A stretch of 64,000 bases of DNA, taken from assembly GCA_943789305.1 (NCBI GenBank), contig CALSTP010000001.1:286178-350177 (forward strand), written 5' to 3'. The position numbers and the translations under genes were made by a program. Below, piece by piece: positions 1-9,186 of the stretch. The notes below the pieces were generated by a model. The model saw only the letters and a list, made by a program, of their open reading frames with translations, ran no database searches and was not told the DNA's origin. The DNA comes from an uncultured Flavobacteriaceae bacterium. GTDB lineage: Bacteria > Bacteroidota > Bacteroidia > Flavobacteriales > Flavobacteriaceae. Each line of letters opens with the position of its first letter. Position 1 is the stretch's first letter.

Positions 1-225
1 TCAATCCAAATTAAATTTGCATCCCTTGTAAAAAGAAACTTAAATTTGATTAAGAATTACTCTATGATTAAAAAAAGCTTTAGAGAACATTTAAATGAGC
101 TCCCAGACACAGTAAAAAGAACGGATTCCAAGAAATTTTACCCTTTATTGGTAGGATTGTTTTTGTTACCTGGGGGATCGTTTCTTTGTCTTTTCGCCCT
201 TTACCTGAGGTTTCTCAGAAAATAA
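1..225 (+). CDS. C-terminal end of an open reading frame cut by the window edge (hypothetical)
   Basis: The frame is open from base 1 to the TAA at 223-225, so this is either the end of a longer protein or a 53-residue protein starting at ATG 64. The last ~30 residues are a hydrophobic segment with a LLPGGS motif followed by basic residues. LLPGGS-like tails occur in flavobacterial LETM1-related proteins, but the match is too short to name it. It ends 6 bp before the convergent tocopherol cyclase-like gene. Confidence 0.4.
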   Translation, partial: SIQIKFASLVKRNLNLIKNYSMIKKSFREHLNELPDTVKRTDSKKFYPLLVGLFLLPGGSFLCLFALYLRFLRK

Positions 226-231
226 GTCAAC

Positions 232-1203
232 CTATTTTAGTAAAACAGCAAAATTCCCTGCCACTTCAATTCCTGCGGATGTCCCCTTATCTTCCAACAA
301 GATCTCCCCAGTTTTTTTAAGCATTAATTTTAGGTGAATTTCAGCATTCATACTTTCTTCAATTCGAGCATCCATAAAACCAGCAATTGGTGCCACCAAT
401 GGAGTTGCTTTTTCTCGTTCTGCTCGAATCCAAAGTTTATGCGAACGATTTTCCATTTCGATAACAACTTCTTTTTTAGAAACAGAACATTGCTTCAATT
501 GAGATCGGTTGTATGTTGTAAATTCAATAAGATTTCCATTGATCAAAACTCCAGCAATGTTTCCGATAAAAGATGTTCCCATCCAAGGGATTTTAGCAAT
601 CGATGCTTTGAAAGATATTCCTGATCGACTAAAATGATTGCTTTGCATCCAAATATATGCTTCCGGAAAAGAGTGTCCCCAATCTTTTTCTATATAACCT
701 CTGCCTTGTTCAAAAGAAACGAGTTTATTCTGATGAATTAGGCTTCCCTCTATGCTGTGATCCATACTCAAAATCCCATGATAACATTCCATAAAAGGAA
801 CAAAAGAAAAAGGCCCCATGATACCCGGTGAATGCAAACTACTGGACCATGGAAATCTGTCTTTAAACCTTAAATGTCCATTTAAGCCGGGTAAATCAAG
901 CTCAATACTATCGTTTGTAAAACGATTTCCCCCAATTTGTAAATCATGTCTCTTAGGTTTAGGAATAAATTCTTGAGCATCAAATTTATGATAAGAAGCT
1001 TCGAGTTTTTTCCCGTCTAAAACTTGAATAAAAGCATGTTTATCACCATTTTCATTCATTGCAATTCCGGGGATGATTGCAAATGCATGTTTTTGATCGG
1101 GACTTATTATTTTGTAATACCAGCCTTCAAAAAATTTTTTAGACTTTCCCCAACCGTGATAGCACTCGGGATTCCAAATTGCATGAATTTGTTTGAGTAA
1201 CAT
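232..1203 (-). CDS. Tocopherol cyclase-like family protein
   Basis: A 323-residue soluble protein without a signal peptide. It carries hallmarks of the tocopherol cyclase-like family (PF14249): an N-terminal FFEGWYYK segment (about residues 24-31) and a central GYIEKDWGHSFPEAYIWMQ stretch (about residues 168-186). Plant members cyclise quinol precursors of vitamin E. Bacterial members outside cyanobacteria have no established substrate, so the reaction here is unknown and a lipid or lipocalin-like role is possible. The ATG lies 6 bp downstream of the stop of the secreted DUF6503-like gene, on the same strand, so the three genes MscS, DUF6503-like and this one probably form an operon. Confidence 0.8.
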   Translation of the reverse strand: MLLKQIHAIWNPECYHGWGKSKKFFEGWYYKIISPDQKHAFAIIPGIAMNENGDKHAFIQVLDGKKLEASYHKFDAQEFIPKPKRHDLQIGGNRFTNDSIELDLPGLNGHLRFKDRFPWSSSLHSPGIMGPFSFVPFMECYHGILSMDHSIEGSLIHQNKLVSFEQGRGYIEKDWGHSFPEAYIWMQSNHFSRSGISFKASIAKIPWMGTSFIGNIAGVLINGNLIEFTTYNRSQLKQCSVSKKEVVIEMENRSHKLWIRAEREKATPLVAPIAGFMDARIEESMNAEIHLKLMLKKTGEILLEDKGTSAGIEVAGNFAVLLK

Positions 1204-1209
1204 ACAACT

Positions 1210-1929
1210 CTAAGGTTTTGAATTTTTGAACAAAAAATCAGTTCCAAGGTATTTATCATCTTTGTTGTAATACCATGCTCTGTTTTTGGGTATTTTAATT
1301 CCGTTGATTACAATTTCTTCAGCCAATAAAATATATTCCCCATCGTTTTTTGATTCCTCATGATAAAACTGATATACTTCCATGGCATATGTGATTGGAT
1401 CAAAATAAAAATACCACCGATCGTTCCCTACTTCTTTTTTGTAATTTACCTGAGCAACAAGATATTTTTTTCCTTTAAAAGAGCGTTTTTCTATTTTTGG
1501 ATTGATTAGTGTGCCTGGATCTTTGAGTTTCATGGGAAGACCGTACAAATAGGTGTAATAATCTCTTGTTCGTTTGGTTTGATTGCAAGTGAGGCGGTAT
1601 TTTTTTTCTTCTTCAGAACTAAATTCGGCTTTCCCGTTTAAGAGAATTGAACAAATTCCTTTATCAAGCTCTTGAAAAATCAAATTTGAATCGCTTTCGT
1701 ACTGATTTCTAAAATATTCTTTTTGCAAATCAATAAAAACAGAACTTATTCTGGGATTCCTTGACGGGGTTTCCATTGTAATCTTCAATTCCCCTGAAAA
1801 CTTAACCCAATTGTTGTTGGGGTCGTGGTACTGAATGCTTTTATCGATTAGTTTTTCGCCGGACATATCCTGACCCAAAGAAATAAAACAGCTCAGCTGA
1901 AGTGCTAAAAAAAGTATTTTTTTAAACAT
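1210..1929 (-). CDS. Secreted DUF6503-like protein
   Basis: 239 residues with a Sec signal peptide (hydrophobic residues about 4-18, then LGQ). The body is a beta-rich chain resembling flavobacterial DUF6503 proteins, which look like LolA/outer-membrane lipoprotein-sorting folds; this assignment is from memory of the family pattern. Its ATG overlaps the TAA of the upstream MscS channel gene by 8 nt (ATGTTTAA on the coding strand), a layout that suggests translational coupling. Function is unknown. Confidence 0.6.
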   Translation of the reverse strand: MFKKILFLALQLSCFISLGQDMSGEKLIDKSIQYHDPNNNWVKFSGELKITMETPSRNPRISSVFIDLQKEYFRNQYESDSNLIFQELDKGICSILLNGKAEFSSEEEKKYRLTCNQTKRTRDYYTYLYGLPMKLKDPGTLINPKIEKRSFKGKKYLVAQVNYKKEVGNDRWYFYFDPITYAMEVYQFYHEESKNDGEYILLAEEIVINGIKIPKNRAWYYNKDDKYLGTDFLFKNSKP

Positions 1930-3163
1930 TTGATGGAGGAATTAAAGGTGAAAGTTCAAAACATTCTAAATGAAAATACTCAGTAGAAGCCAATAAATGG
2001 TCAAAAATATCTGCTACAATATTTTCATAGTTTTTCCAGTCTTTATCTTTACTAAAGACGTAAATTTCGATCGGAATTCCTTGTGAACTTGGAGCCAATT
2101 GCCTACACATCATCGTCATGTCTTTATTCAACATTGGATGCTGCTCTAAGTAGGCTTCTGAGTAATTTCGGAATAAACCAATGTTGGTTAGGTTACGACC
2201 ATTAATCAAAAGAGATTTGTCTGCCTTTGAATTGGAGTTATGTTTTTTGATGTCCTCCTCTTTGGTTTGAATAAATACAGACAATAATTTGATTTTTTTA
2301 AGTTGCGAGAGTTCTTCATCTTTAAGAAAACGAATACTACTGACTTTGATTAAAAGAGAACGTTTGATTCTTCTTCCCGGGGAATCGCTCATACCTCGCC
2401 AATTGATGAAAGAGTCAGAAATTAATTTGTACGTTGGGATGGAAGTAATGGTGTTGTCAAAATTTTGTACCTGAACTGTAGAAAGACTGATGCTAATTAC
2501 AGTACCATCTGCATTGTTGTTGGGCATACTGATCCAGTCTCCAATTCTAACCGTGTCGTTTACTGTAATTTGAACACTGGCCACAAAGCCCAGAATGGTG
2601 TCTTTGAAAACAAAGAGTAATACTGCAGATAAGGCTCCTAACGTAGTCAAAAAAGCTCCCATCTCGGTCCCTGTAAGTATCGAAAGAATGACTATTCCTC
2701 CAACAAACCAAAGAAAGATCATAATCACTTGAATATAGCTGTCAATGGGTTTGTCTCTGAAGGAATCTAATGTTTTGAGATAATCGCTTAGTGATTTTAA
2801 CAAGGCCCGAGTCAATGCAAGAGCTACAATTACAGTCAGTGCTTCAAAAATATTTTCGAGCCATTGATGCGAAGAAAAAAGCTTGGGGATAAGTTTATGT
2901 AATAAGTATAAAGAGGGTAAGTAAGAAATTAATTTTGGTGTTTTGTGTGAAAGTAAAATATCATCAAAAGTACTTTTGGTTTTTTTTGAAATTTGAGTAA
3001 AAAAGCCAATAATAATCTTCCTAGAAATCCAGAAAAGAAGAATCGAAATTAGAAGATATGATAAAAAGAGAATTCCCGTTGTACTGATTTCAGCAAGGTT
3101 TTCACTCAAACCATTTTCGAGAAGCTTTTTATTTATCACTGATGATATTTCTGGACTTTGCAT
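1922..3163 (-). CDS. MscS-family mechanosensitive ion channel (YbdG-like)
   Basis: 413 residues from the chosen ATG (MQSPEISSV). An upstream in-frame ATG at 3232 would add 23 polar residues that run into the divergent promoter region. Several hydrophobic segments (about residues 25-50, 75-95, 105-125, 140-165) precede the conserved pore helix rich in Gly/Ala (LTTLGALSAVLLFVFKDTI, about 168-186). The MscS beta domain follows with VRIGDWISMP. The DGTVISISLSTVQVQNFDN stretch and the SFINWRGM motif resemble E. coli YbdG, a miniconductance channel in the inner membrane that protects against osmotic downshock. The DUF6503-like gene follows with an 8-nt overlap. Confidence 0.85.
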   Translation of the reverse strand: MQSPEISSVINKKLLENGLSENLAEISTTGILFLSYLLISILLFWISRKIIIGFFTQISKKTKSTFDDILLSHKTPKLISYLPSLYLLHKLIPKLFSSHQWLENIFEALTVIVALALTRALLKSLSDYLKTLDSFRDKPIDSYIQVIMIFLWFVGGIVILSILTGTEMGAFLTTLGALSAVLLFVFKDTILGFVASVQITVNDTVRIGDWISMPNNNADGTVISISLSTVQVQNFDNTITSIPTYKLISDSFINWRGMSDSPGRRIKRSLLIKVSSIRFLKDEELSQLKKIKLLSVFIQTKEEDIKKHNSNSKADKSLLINGRNLTNIGLFRNYSEAYLEQHPMLNKDMTMMCRQLAPSSQGIPIEIYVFSKDKDWKNYENIVADIFDHLLASTEYFHLECFELSPLIPPSNV

Positions 3164-3267
3164 GTTTTTTATTTTTATGCAAATTAGCTTTTTTTCAGGT
3201 AATCTTGAGTTTTGAATCACCTTTAAACACAAGAAATAACTATTTTTATAAATCTAAAAAAAATGTC

Positions 3268-3807
3268 ATGCTCAGATTGTTTTGCGTTTTATGTTTCATT
3301 ATGGTAGGTTGTTCTTCGCCTGAACCCGATTTGAAAAATTATTTAGCTTTGGGAGACAGCTACACCATAGGCGAAAGCGTTGCTGTAAGTGAGTGCTGGC
3401 CTAACCAATTAGTTGATCGCTTAAATGATGATAGAACCATTTTGCAGTCTCCCCCAAGAATTATTGCTCAAACCGGATGGACTACCGATGAGCTCTTGAC
3501 CGCTCTTGAAGCAGAAAACATTGAATTGAAATATGATTTTGTGTCTCTTATGATTGGAGTTAACAATCAATATCGAGGGAGAAGTATTGAAACTTTTCGA
3601 GAGGATTTTTTACTATTAATTCAAAAAGCAATGGGTTATTGCAAAGTTTTTGAAGCTGGTGTTTTTGTACTTTCAATACCCGATTGGGGAGTTACTCCTT
3701 TTGAACCCGAATTAATTGCCGTAGATGGTTTACATCCAAGTGGTTCAATGTACGCTTTATGGGTAGCCAAAGTCTTGCCTTTTTTTAACAACAGCAACAA
3801 TGAATAG
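3268..3807 (+). CDS. SGNH/GDSL-hydrolase lipoprotein with an internal deletion
   Basis: 179 residues from ATG 3268. A short hydrophobic N-terminus ends in a lipobox (MVGC), so it is probably a lipoprotein. GDSY (nucleophile Ser), TGWTTDEL, GVNNQYRG and DGLHPSG (catalytic Asp and His) are all present, so the esterase active-site residues remain. In related flavobacterial esterases about 40-50 residues lie between the VTPF segment and the DGLHPS block; here VTPFEPELIAVDGLHPS is continuous. That removes the last helix and strand before the catalytic loop, so activity is doubtful. The stop overlaps the kynureninase ATG by 8 nt (ATGAATAG). Confidence 0.75.
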   Translation: MLRLFCVLCFIMVGCSSPEPDLKNYLALGDSYTIGESVAVSECWPNQLVDRLNDDRTILQSPPRIIAQTGWTTDELLTALEAENIELKYDFVSLMIGVNNQYRGRSIETFREDFLLLIQKAMGYCKVFEAGVFVLSIPDWGVTPFEPELIAVDGLHPSGSMYALWVAKVLPFFNNSNNE

Positions 3808-5065
3808 TATAGAACAAGCCAAAAAGTTCGATGCCCAAGACTCATTGGCTTCTTTTCGAGAAAACTTTCAACACCAATCCAACGAAATATATCTTGACGG
3901 AAACTCTTTGGGTAAATTGCCTTTACAAGCAAAAGTAGATTTGCAAAAAGCTGTTGATGAGCAATGGGGTGAAAATTTAATCCGAAGTTGGAACGATCAC
4001 TGGCTAGAATTACCTGAGCGATTGGGACAAAAATTAGCTACCCTTTTTGGGGTATCATCAGAAGAACTCAAGGTAGGAGAATCAACCTCTGTAAATTTAT
4101 ATAAGTTGACCCATGCACTGCTTTCTTCTGAGTTATTTCCAAAGAACTTATTGACGGATTCTCTAAATTTTCCTTCGGATGTATACATAATGGAGGGTTT
4201 AGCAAAACAGTTTAAATGTAATCCACCTTTTGTAGTTTCCTATAAAAATGATTTGAAAGCAGACCTCGAGCTTTTGAAAAGAGAAATTAAAAATCAACCG
4301 GGAATCATATGCTTGAGTTTGGTGGGTTTTAAAAGTGCATACTTGTATCCAATGAAAAGCTTAAATGTTTTTGCTGAAGAAAACAACAGCATCATCATTT
4401 GGGATTTGAGTCATGCAGCTGGGGTTGTTGCTATTGACCTGAAAAAAAGTAAAACAAAAATAGCTTTGGGTTGTACCTATAAATTCTTGAATGGAGGCCC
4501 AGGATCACCTGCATTCATCTACATTCAAAAAAAACTCATCAAAGATTTGTATTCCCCCATTCAAGGTTGGTTTGGACATCAAAAACCCTTTGATTTTTCT
4601 TTACCCTTTATTCCGGCAAACAACATCAATCGCTTTGATGCCGGAACCCCACATGTACTTTCATTGATAGGAATGGAGGCAGGAATTGACCTTTGTCTCA
4701 AAGCAGGAATTTCTGATATTCAGAAGAAAAGTCAGGATCAAACGACCTATTTAACTAAACTAATCGAATCGAAACTTGTTCCAATGGGTTTTAAAATTGA
4801 AACTCCCTTAAACTCCCAGGAACGCGGGTCTCATATTACAATAGCTCATGATGAATCATGGAGGGTTTGCAAAGCTTTGATCCAAGGGATAAATGGAGGG
4901 GTTAAAGTCATCCCTGATTTTAGACCACCCAATTATCTGCGTCTAGGAATAGCCCCAATTTACACCTCTTTTACAGATTTGTTTCGAAGTATTGAGCGTA
5001 TCGAACAAATTATGACCACCAAAGAGTATTTGAATATAGATCAGGAAAAGCCAAAGGTAACCTAG
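3800..5065 (+). CDS. kynU: Kynureninase
   Basis: 421 residues, the usual length. This PLP enzyme splits L-kynurenine to anthranilate and alanine (or 3-hydroxykynurenine to 3-hydroxyanthranilate) in tryptophan breakdown. Seen in the sequence: YLDGNSLG near the N-terminus (about residues 31-38), DLSHAAG around the cofactor-binding Asp, and CTYKFLNGGPGSPAF with the Schiff-base lysine at about residue 228. No other kynurenine-pathway gene is in the window. The start overlaps the SGNH hydrolase stop by 8 nt, implying cotranscription. Confidence 0.95.
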   Translation: MNSIEQAKKFDAQDSLASFRENFQHQSNEIYLDGNSLGKLPLQAKVDLQKAVDEQWGENLIRSWNDHWLELPERLGQKLATLFGVSSEELKVGESTSVNLYKLTHALLSSELFPKNLLTDSLNFPSDVYIMEGLAKQFKCNPPFVVSYKNDLKADLELLKREIKNQPGIICLSLVGFKSAYLYPMKSLNVFAEENNSIIIWDLSHAAGVVAIDLKKSKTKIALGCTYKFLNGGPGSPAFIYIQKKLIKDLYSPIQGWFGHQKPFDFSLPFIPANNINRFDAGTPHVLSLIGMEAGIDLCLKAGISDIQKKSQDQTTYLTKLIESKLVPMGFKIETPLNSQERGSHITIAHDESWRVCKALIQGINGGVKVIPDFRPPNYLRLGIAPIYTSFTDLFRSIERIEQIMTTKEYLNIDQEKPKVT

Positions 5066-5119
5066 TTAAAAAATCCCTTAAAAAAGGATTTTATAACTTA
5101 GTAGAAAATCTTTTTAAAT

Positions 5120-6421
5120 ATGAGGGCTTCCATTCAAATAAACACACTCTTGTTGATCTTTCTTATTTGTAGTTGTGCTCAAGAAAAAAAGTCTAAACCT
5201 ATTACTGGTATGACCAAGGCCGAACAAATTCACAAAGCCGTAATTACAATTGACACCCATGACGATATCAATACAGGGAATTTTACCGATTCGCTGAATT
5301 ATAGTTCTGAAACTCAATCTCAAGTTCATATCCCTGGAATGCAAAAAGGAGGACTGGATGTTGCATGGTTTATCGTTTACACCGGACAAGACAGCTTGAA
5401 TGCTACGGGTTATGCCAAAGCAGCAGCAAACGCTGAGGATAAGTTTAGTGCCATTCATCGTTTAGTAACTACCTATGCCCCCAATCAAATAGAGCTGGCA
5501 CTGACAGCAAATGATGTTAGAAGAATATGGAAGAGTGGAAAAAAAGTTGCCATGATTGGAGTTGAAAACGGATATCCAATTGGTGAAAACATCAATAATG
5601 TTGAGGTTTTTTATAATCGTGGAGCAAGGTATATGTCATTGGCTCACAACGGTCACAGTCAACTTTCTGATTCTAACACAGGCGAAAAGGACAGTGTTTA
5701 TTTGCATAACGGACTCAGCGATCTGGGAAAGCAAGTCATCGAGAAAATGAATTATTACGGGATGATGATTGATATTTCGCATCCTTCAAAACAAGCAATC
5801 CGACAAATGGTGGAGCATTCAAAAGCTCCAGTAATTGCCTCGCACTCTTCGGCTCGGGCTTTGTGTGACCACTCCAGAAATTTAGATGATGAACAATTAC
5901 AGTGGGTAAAAGAAAGCGGAGGAGTTGTTCAAACCGTTGCTTTCAGCTCTTATTTAAACACCGAAAAACACAATAATTTTTTTAAAGCCAAAGACACTCT
6001 TTTAAGAAGTATTGGAGCCAAAAACAACATTAAGGTTCTGGATAAATACCAAATGAGAGCTTTGGAATTTGACGACCTCCAAGAATATATTAAAGAGCGT
6101 AAAAAATTAATGTCTTTAGCAAAAGAAGCCCTTAAATCTCTCAAGAAAGAAGTTCCTCCAGTTTCGGTTAGTGATCTTGTGGATCATATTGATTATATAA
6201 AAGATAAAATTGGAATCGATCATGTGGGAGTTAGTTCCGATTTTGACGGAGGAGGAGGAATAGAAGGCTGGAGCGATGCTTCAGAAACTTTGAATGTTAC
6301 CAAAGAGCTTGTAAAAAGAGGTTACACTCAAAAAGAAATTGAGAAAATCTGGGGAGGTAACTTGTTACGTGTTATGGAGCAAGTTGAAGCATTAGCTTCT
6401 GATTTACAAAAAATAAAATAA
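5120..6421 (+). CDS. Membrane dipeptidase (peptidase M19) lipoprotein
   Basis: 433 residues. The N-terminus is a lipoprotein signal (hydrophobic stretch ending LICSC), so the enzyme is probably anchored in the cell envelope. Renal-dipeptidase (M19) zinc motifs are visible: DTHDD near residue 50, GVENGYPIG, the AHNGHSQLSDS block, ISHPSKQAI and IASHSSARAL, and C-terminal GVSSDFDGGGG with WGGNLLRV. It hydrolyses dipeptides, some containing D-amino acids. It lies 54 bp after kynU and 10 bp before a gamma-glutamyltransferase, so the two peptidases may act in sequence on extracytoplasmic glutathione or gamma-glutamyl peptides (inference). Confidence 0.92.
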   Translation: MRASIQINTLLLIFLICSCAQEKKSKPITGMTKAEQIHKAVITIDTHDDINTGNFTDSLNYSSETQSQVHIPGMQKGGLDVAWFIVYTGQDSLNATGYAKAAANAEDKFSAIHRLVTTYAPNQIELALTANDVRRIWKSGKKVAMIGVENGYPIGENINNVEVFYNRGARYMSLAHNGHSQLSDSNTGEKDSVYLHNGLSDLGKQVIEKMNYYGMMIDISHPSKQAIRQMVEHSKAPVIASHSSARALCDHSRNLDDEQLQWVKESGGVVQTVAFSSYLNTEKHNNFFKAKDTLLRSIGAKNNIKVLDKYQMRALEFDDLQEYIKERKKLMSLAKEALKSLKKEVPPVSVSDLVDHIDYIKDKIGIDHVGVSSDFDGGGGIEGWSDASETLNVTKELVKRGYTQKEIEKIWGGNLLRVMEQVEALASDLQKIK

Positions 6422-6431
6422 AAAGTGTATT

Positions 6432-8039
6432 ATGAAAGGTTGTATTAAGTTTTCAAGGGTATTCCTTATTCTATTGTTTTTTTCATCTTGTAACCTGCCT
6501 TTTGAAAAAGCAAACATTGAGAACAATGTGGTTTCAAGTGCACATCCTTTGGCAACCAAATCTGGAATAGAAATGTACCAAATGGGTGGAAATGCCTTCG
6601 ACGCTGCTGTAGCTTCGGCTTTTACCTTATCGGTAGTTGAGCCAAGTATGAGCGGAATAGGAGGAAGACTTCAGGCAATTTACAAAAAGGGAAACGGTAA
6701 AATCGGAGGAGTTGACGCTTCAACTGAGGTGCCAATTAATTATGTTCCTTTAAAAGAAAAGTTCTCTTATGGTTATGAAACCATTGGAATTCCAGGCGTT
6801 GTAGCTGGACTAATAAAACTGCAAAAGGAACACGGATTACTTAATCTTTATAAAGTTATGGAACCAGCAATCAATTATGCTGAGAACGGATTTATGATTT
6901 TACCAGGCGAAGTTTATCGTCAAGAATTAGTCCAAAATAAACTGCAAGAATTTGAGGGGACGTCTGAGAATTTTCTCAATACTGATGGTTCTGTTTTCAA
7001 AGCAAATACTCTATTTATTCAGAAAAATCTGGCTGCGACCCTAAAAGTGATTTCTGCCCAAGGTCATAAAGGCTTTTATGAAGGTGAAATAGCAAAAAAA
7101 ATCGTTGAAGACATTCAATCTCAGGGAGGGATATTGACTTTAGAAGACCTGAAAAATTATAAAGCATTGGATGCCGAAGTAATCGAAGGTGTTTTTAAGG
7201 GGCATAAGGTTCATGCCCTATATTTACCTTCTTTTGGGGCAATTACTATTCAGATTTTGCAAATTTTAGACCAAATAAAAACCCCTCTTTCCGAAAATGA
7301 TTGGGCGGTAACTATGGGCAAAGCAACTCGACATGCCTATGAATTCAGAACTGCTCAAAAATATCGAGATTCATTAAAAATGATTTTATCTTACAAAAAT
7401 GCAGGAGAATTTGCTCAGGAGATAAACAGTCAAACACAGAGTATTGCCTCGGGAGAGTCTTCACAAATTCCTGAGTCTTGGAAAGCTCCCGATGGGCATA
7501 CGACCCATTTAACAACCGCAGATTCATCCGGAAACATTGTTTCTCTAACCCAGACAGTAGGACCTATAATGGGATCAAAAGTAGCCTCTAGAGGACTAGG
7601 GTTTATTTATGCAGTTACCCTTGGGGGATATCTTGGGGACTACAAACCAGGGGATCGGGCTAATTCTCATATTTCACCTACATTGCTCACAGAAAAAGGG
7701 AATGTAGTTCTTGCTTTAGGTGCAGCAGGTGGAAGCAGAATTGTTCCAGCTGTTGTACAAGTAATTAGTCGTTATATTGATCAGGGTGTTTCTCTTGAAA
7801 AAGCTTTGATGCTTCCACGAGTTTATCCTGTTGGAGATACCCTTTGGGTAGAAAATCATCCAAAAGTTTCAGAGATTAATGCAGATCTTGACCCAATACA
7901 ACACCCCCATAAAATGATCGATGAGATTGCCCGATTTGGGAGGGTTCATGCAATTGCAATTGATAGTTTGAAAACTTCCTGGAAAGGTGCTGCTGATCCG
8001 GATTGGGAAGGAACTTCTGAATCATTTATAAAGGATTAA
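6432..8039 (+). CDS. ggt: Gamma-glutamyltransferase (glutathione hydrolase), lipoprotein type
   Basis: 535 residues with a lipobox signal (FFSSC), so it is predicted to sit in the envelope. It is made as a proenzyme that cuts itself before a catalytic threonine. The DGHTTHLTTAD motif places that Thr at about residue 357, giving large and small subunits. GGNAFDAAVA near the N-terminus, SGIGG and the C-terminal GGSRIVPAV glycine motif also fit. It releases glutamate from glutathione or transfers the gamma-glutamyl group. It starts 10 bp after the M19 dipeptidase stop, so the two are probably one transcription unit. Confidence 0.93.
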   Translation: MKGCIKFSRVFLILLFFSSCNLPFEKANIENNVVSSAHPLATKSGIEMYQMGGNAFDAAVASAFTLSVVEPSMSGIGGRLQAIYKKGNGKIGGVDASTEVPINYVPLKEKFSYGYETIGIPGVVAGLIKLQKEHGLLNLYKVMEPAINYAENGFMILPGEVYRQELVQNKLQEFEGTSENFLNTDGSVFKANTLFIQKNLAATLKVISAQGHKGFYEGEIAKKIVEDIQSQGGILTLEDLKNYKALDAEVIEGVFKGHKVHALYLPSFGAITIQILQILDQIKTPLSENDWAVTMGKATRHAYEFRTAQKYRDSLKMILSYKNAGEFAQEINSQTQSIASGESSQIPESWKAPDGHTTHLTTADSSGNIVSLTQTVGPIMGSKVASRGLGFIYAVTLGGYLGDYKPGDRANSHISPTLLTEKGNVVLALGAAGGSRIVPAVVQVISRYIDQGVSLEKALMLPRVYPVGDTLWVENHPKVSEINADLDPIQHPHKMIDEIARFGRVHAIAIDSLKTSWKGAADPDWEGTSESFIKD

Positions 8040-8123
8040 TACCTGAACCGTTAGTATTTAGAAAACTATTTTTTAATTTAGTTAAAAGCTGATTTAAGTA
8101 TTTTAACAAAGCAAAAGTATTCT

Positions 8124-8131
8124 TATATTTG
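8124..8131 (+). promoter_or_regulatory. Possible -7 element (TATATTTG)
   Basis: TATATTTG matches the Bacteroidota -7 consensus TAnnTTTG and ends 21 bp before the ATG at 8153. No clear TTG is seen at the expected upstream distance, so support is partial. Confidence 0.25.
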
Positions 8132-8152
8132 ACCTAGTAAATATATTTTTGA

Positions 8153-8449
8153 ATGCCCAAAAAAATAATATGCATACTTTTTTCAGTAGTATTTCTACTC
8201 TTCATAGTCTCGCCCATAACTCTTGTTATTAATCAAAAAGCCGTAGATATTTCCGAAATATTTTCTAATCCTGATGAAGAAAAAGGAAATGAAGAGCATT
8301 TGGATTTTGAAATCTTATTACCCTTACTCAAATCCAATTCTTCTCAATATTTTGGATATTCCAAAAAGAATATCCTAGCTTACGTTTTTAAAAGGTATTC
8401 AAAACCTCGTTCAAATATTATTTCTCCTCCCCCAGATTTTTATTCATAA
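8153..8449 (+). CDS. Small hypothetical protein with one N-terminal membrane segment
   Basis: 98 residues. One hydrophobic segment (about residues 4-27) is either a signal anchor or an uncleaved signal. An acidic stretch (PDEEKGNEEHLDFE) and a proline-rich end (SPPPDFYS) follow. Small proteins with this layout sit beside carbonic anhydrase or SulP genes in other Bacteroidota, from memory, but I know no function. It lies 107 bp upstream of carbonic anhydrase on the same strand. Confidence 0.55.
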   Translation: MPKKIICILFSVVFLLFIVSPITLVINQKAVDISEIFSNPDEEKGNEEHLDFEILLPLLKSNSSQYFGYSKKNILAYVFKRYSKPRSNIISPPPDFYS

Positions 8450-8556
8450 AATTTTTTTAAGAAAATGCATAAAAATACTTTAGGTAAACCCTTAGTTTAC
8501 TTTAAGTTTTAACAATAGACGTACCAAAAGTTTAATAAACATTAATATTAATAGAA

Positions 8557-9186
8557 ATGAAAGCACATACTAAAGAAACACAAGCATCAATAACTCCTGA
8601 TTCTGCAATTCAACTTTTAAAAGAGGGGAACATCAGATTTCAAGAAAAGTCAAAAGCAGATCGTGATTTAATGGAACAAGTAAAGGCTACCAGTCAAGGA
8701 CAATACCCTTTCGCTACAATTTTGAGCTGCATCGACTCAAGAGTATCTTCAGAATTGATTTTTGATCAAGGAATAGGAGATATTTTCAGTGCTCGTATTG
8801 CAGGAAACTTTGTAAATGATGATATTCTTGGTAGCATGGAGTTTGCATGCAAGCTTGCAGGAACAAAACTTATCCTTGTTTTGGGACATACGGCTTGTGG
8901 AGCTGTTAAGGGTGCCTGCGATGATGCCAAATTAGGAAAACTAACCGGAATGTTATCAAAAATAAAACCTGCAGTAAATGCAGTTTCTTCTCCACAAGAT
9001 GCTAGTTTGAGAAATTCATCTAACATTGATTTTGTAAACGAAGTAGCCAAAAAAAATGTTGAACTTACGATGGATAAAATCGTAGAGGGAAGTCAAGTTT
9101 TAGCAGAAATGCAAAGCAAAGGAGAGATCAAAATAGTGGGCGGAATGTATAATATCCATTCAGGAGCAGTTCGTTTTTATGACTAA
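8557..9186 (+). CDS. can: Beta-class carbonic anhydrase
   Basis: 209 residues. It interconverts CO2 and bicarbonate in the cytoplasm. The zinc ligands are visible: Cys58 in SCIDSR (with the Asp60/Arg62 dyad), His111 and Cys114 in GHTACGAVKGAC. The IAGNFV segment is also typical. Its stop overlaps the ATG of the DUF2490 gene by 8 nt (ATGACTAA), so the pair is probably co-translated. No signal peptide is seen. Confidence 0.95.
   Translation: MKAHTKETQASITPDSAIQLLKEGNIRFQEKSKADRDLMEQVKATSQGQYPFATILSCIDSRVSSELIFDQGIGDIFSARIAGNFVNDDILGSMEFACKLAGTKLILVLGHTACGAVKGACDDAKLGKLTGMLSKIKPAVNAVSSPQDASLRNSSNIDFVNEVAKKNVELTMDKIVEGSQVLAEMQSKGEIKIVGGMYNIHSGAVRFYD

Noticed and set aside
3163-3232. Longer start for the MscS channel
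   Set aside because: The extension is short, polar and overlaps the region where the divergent SGNH gene's promoter should lie.
8480-8510. GTAAAC-CCTTA-GTTTAC hairpin before carbonic anhydrase
   Set aside because: The stem is only six base pairs without a T run and no regulator is known to fit; it is too weak to annotate.
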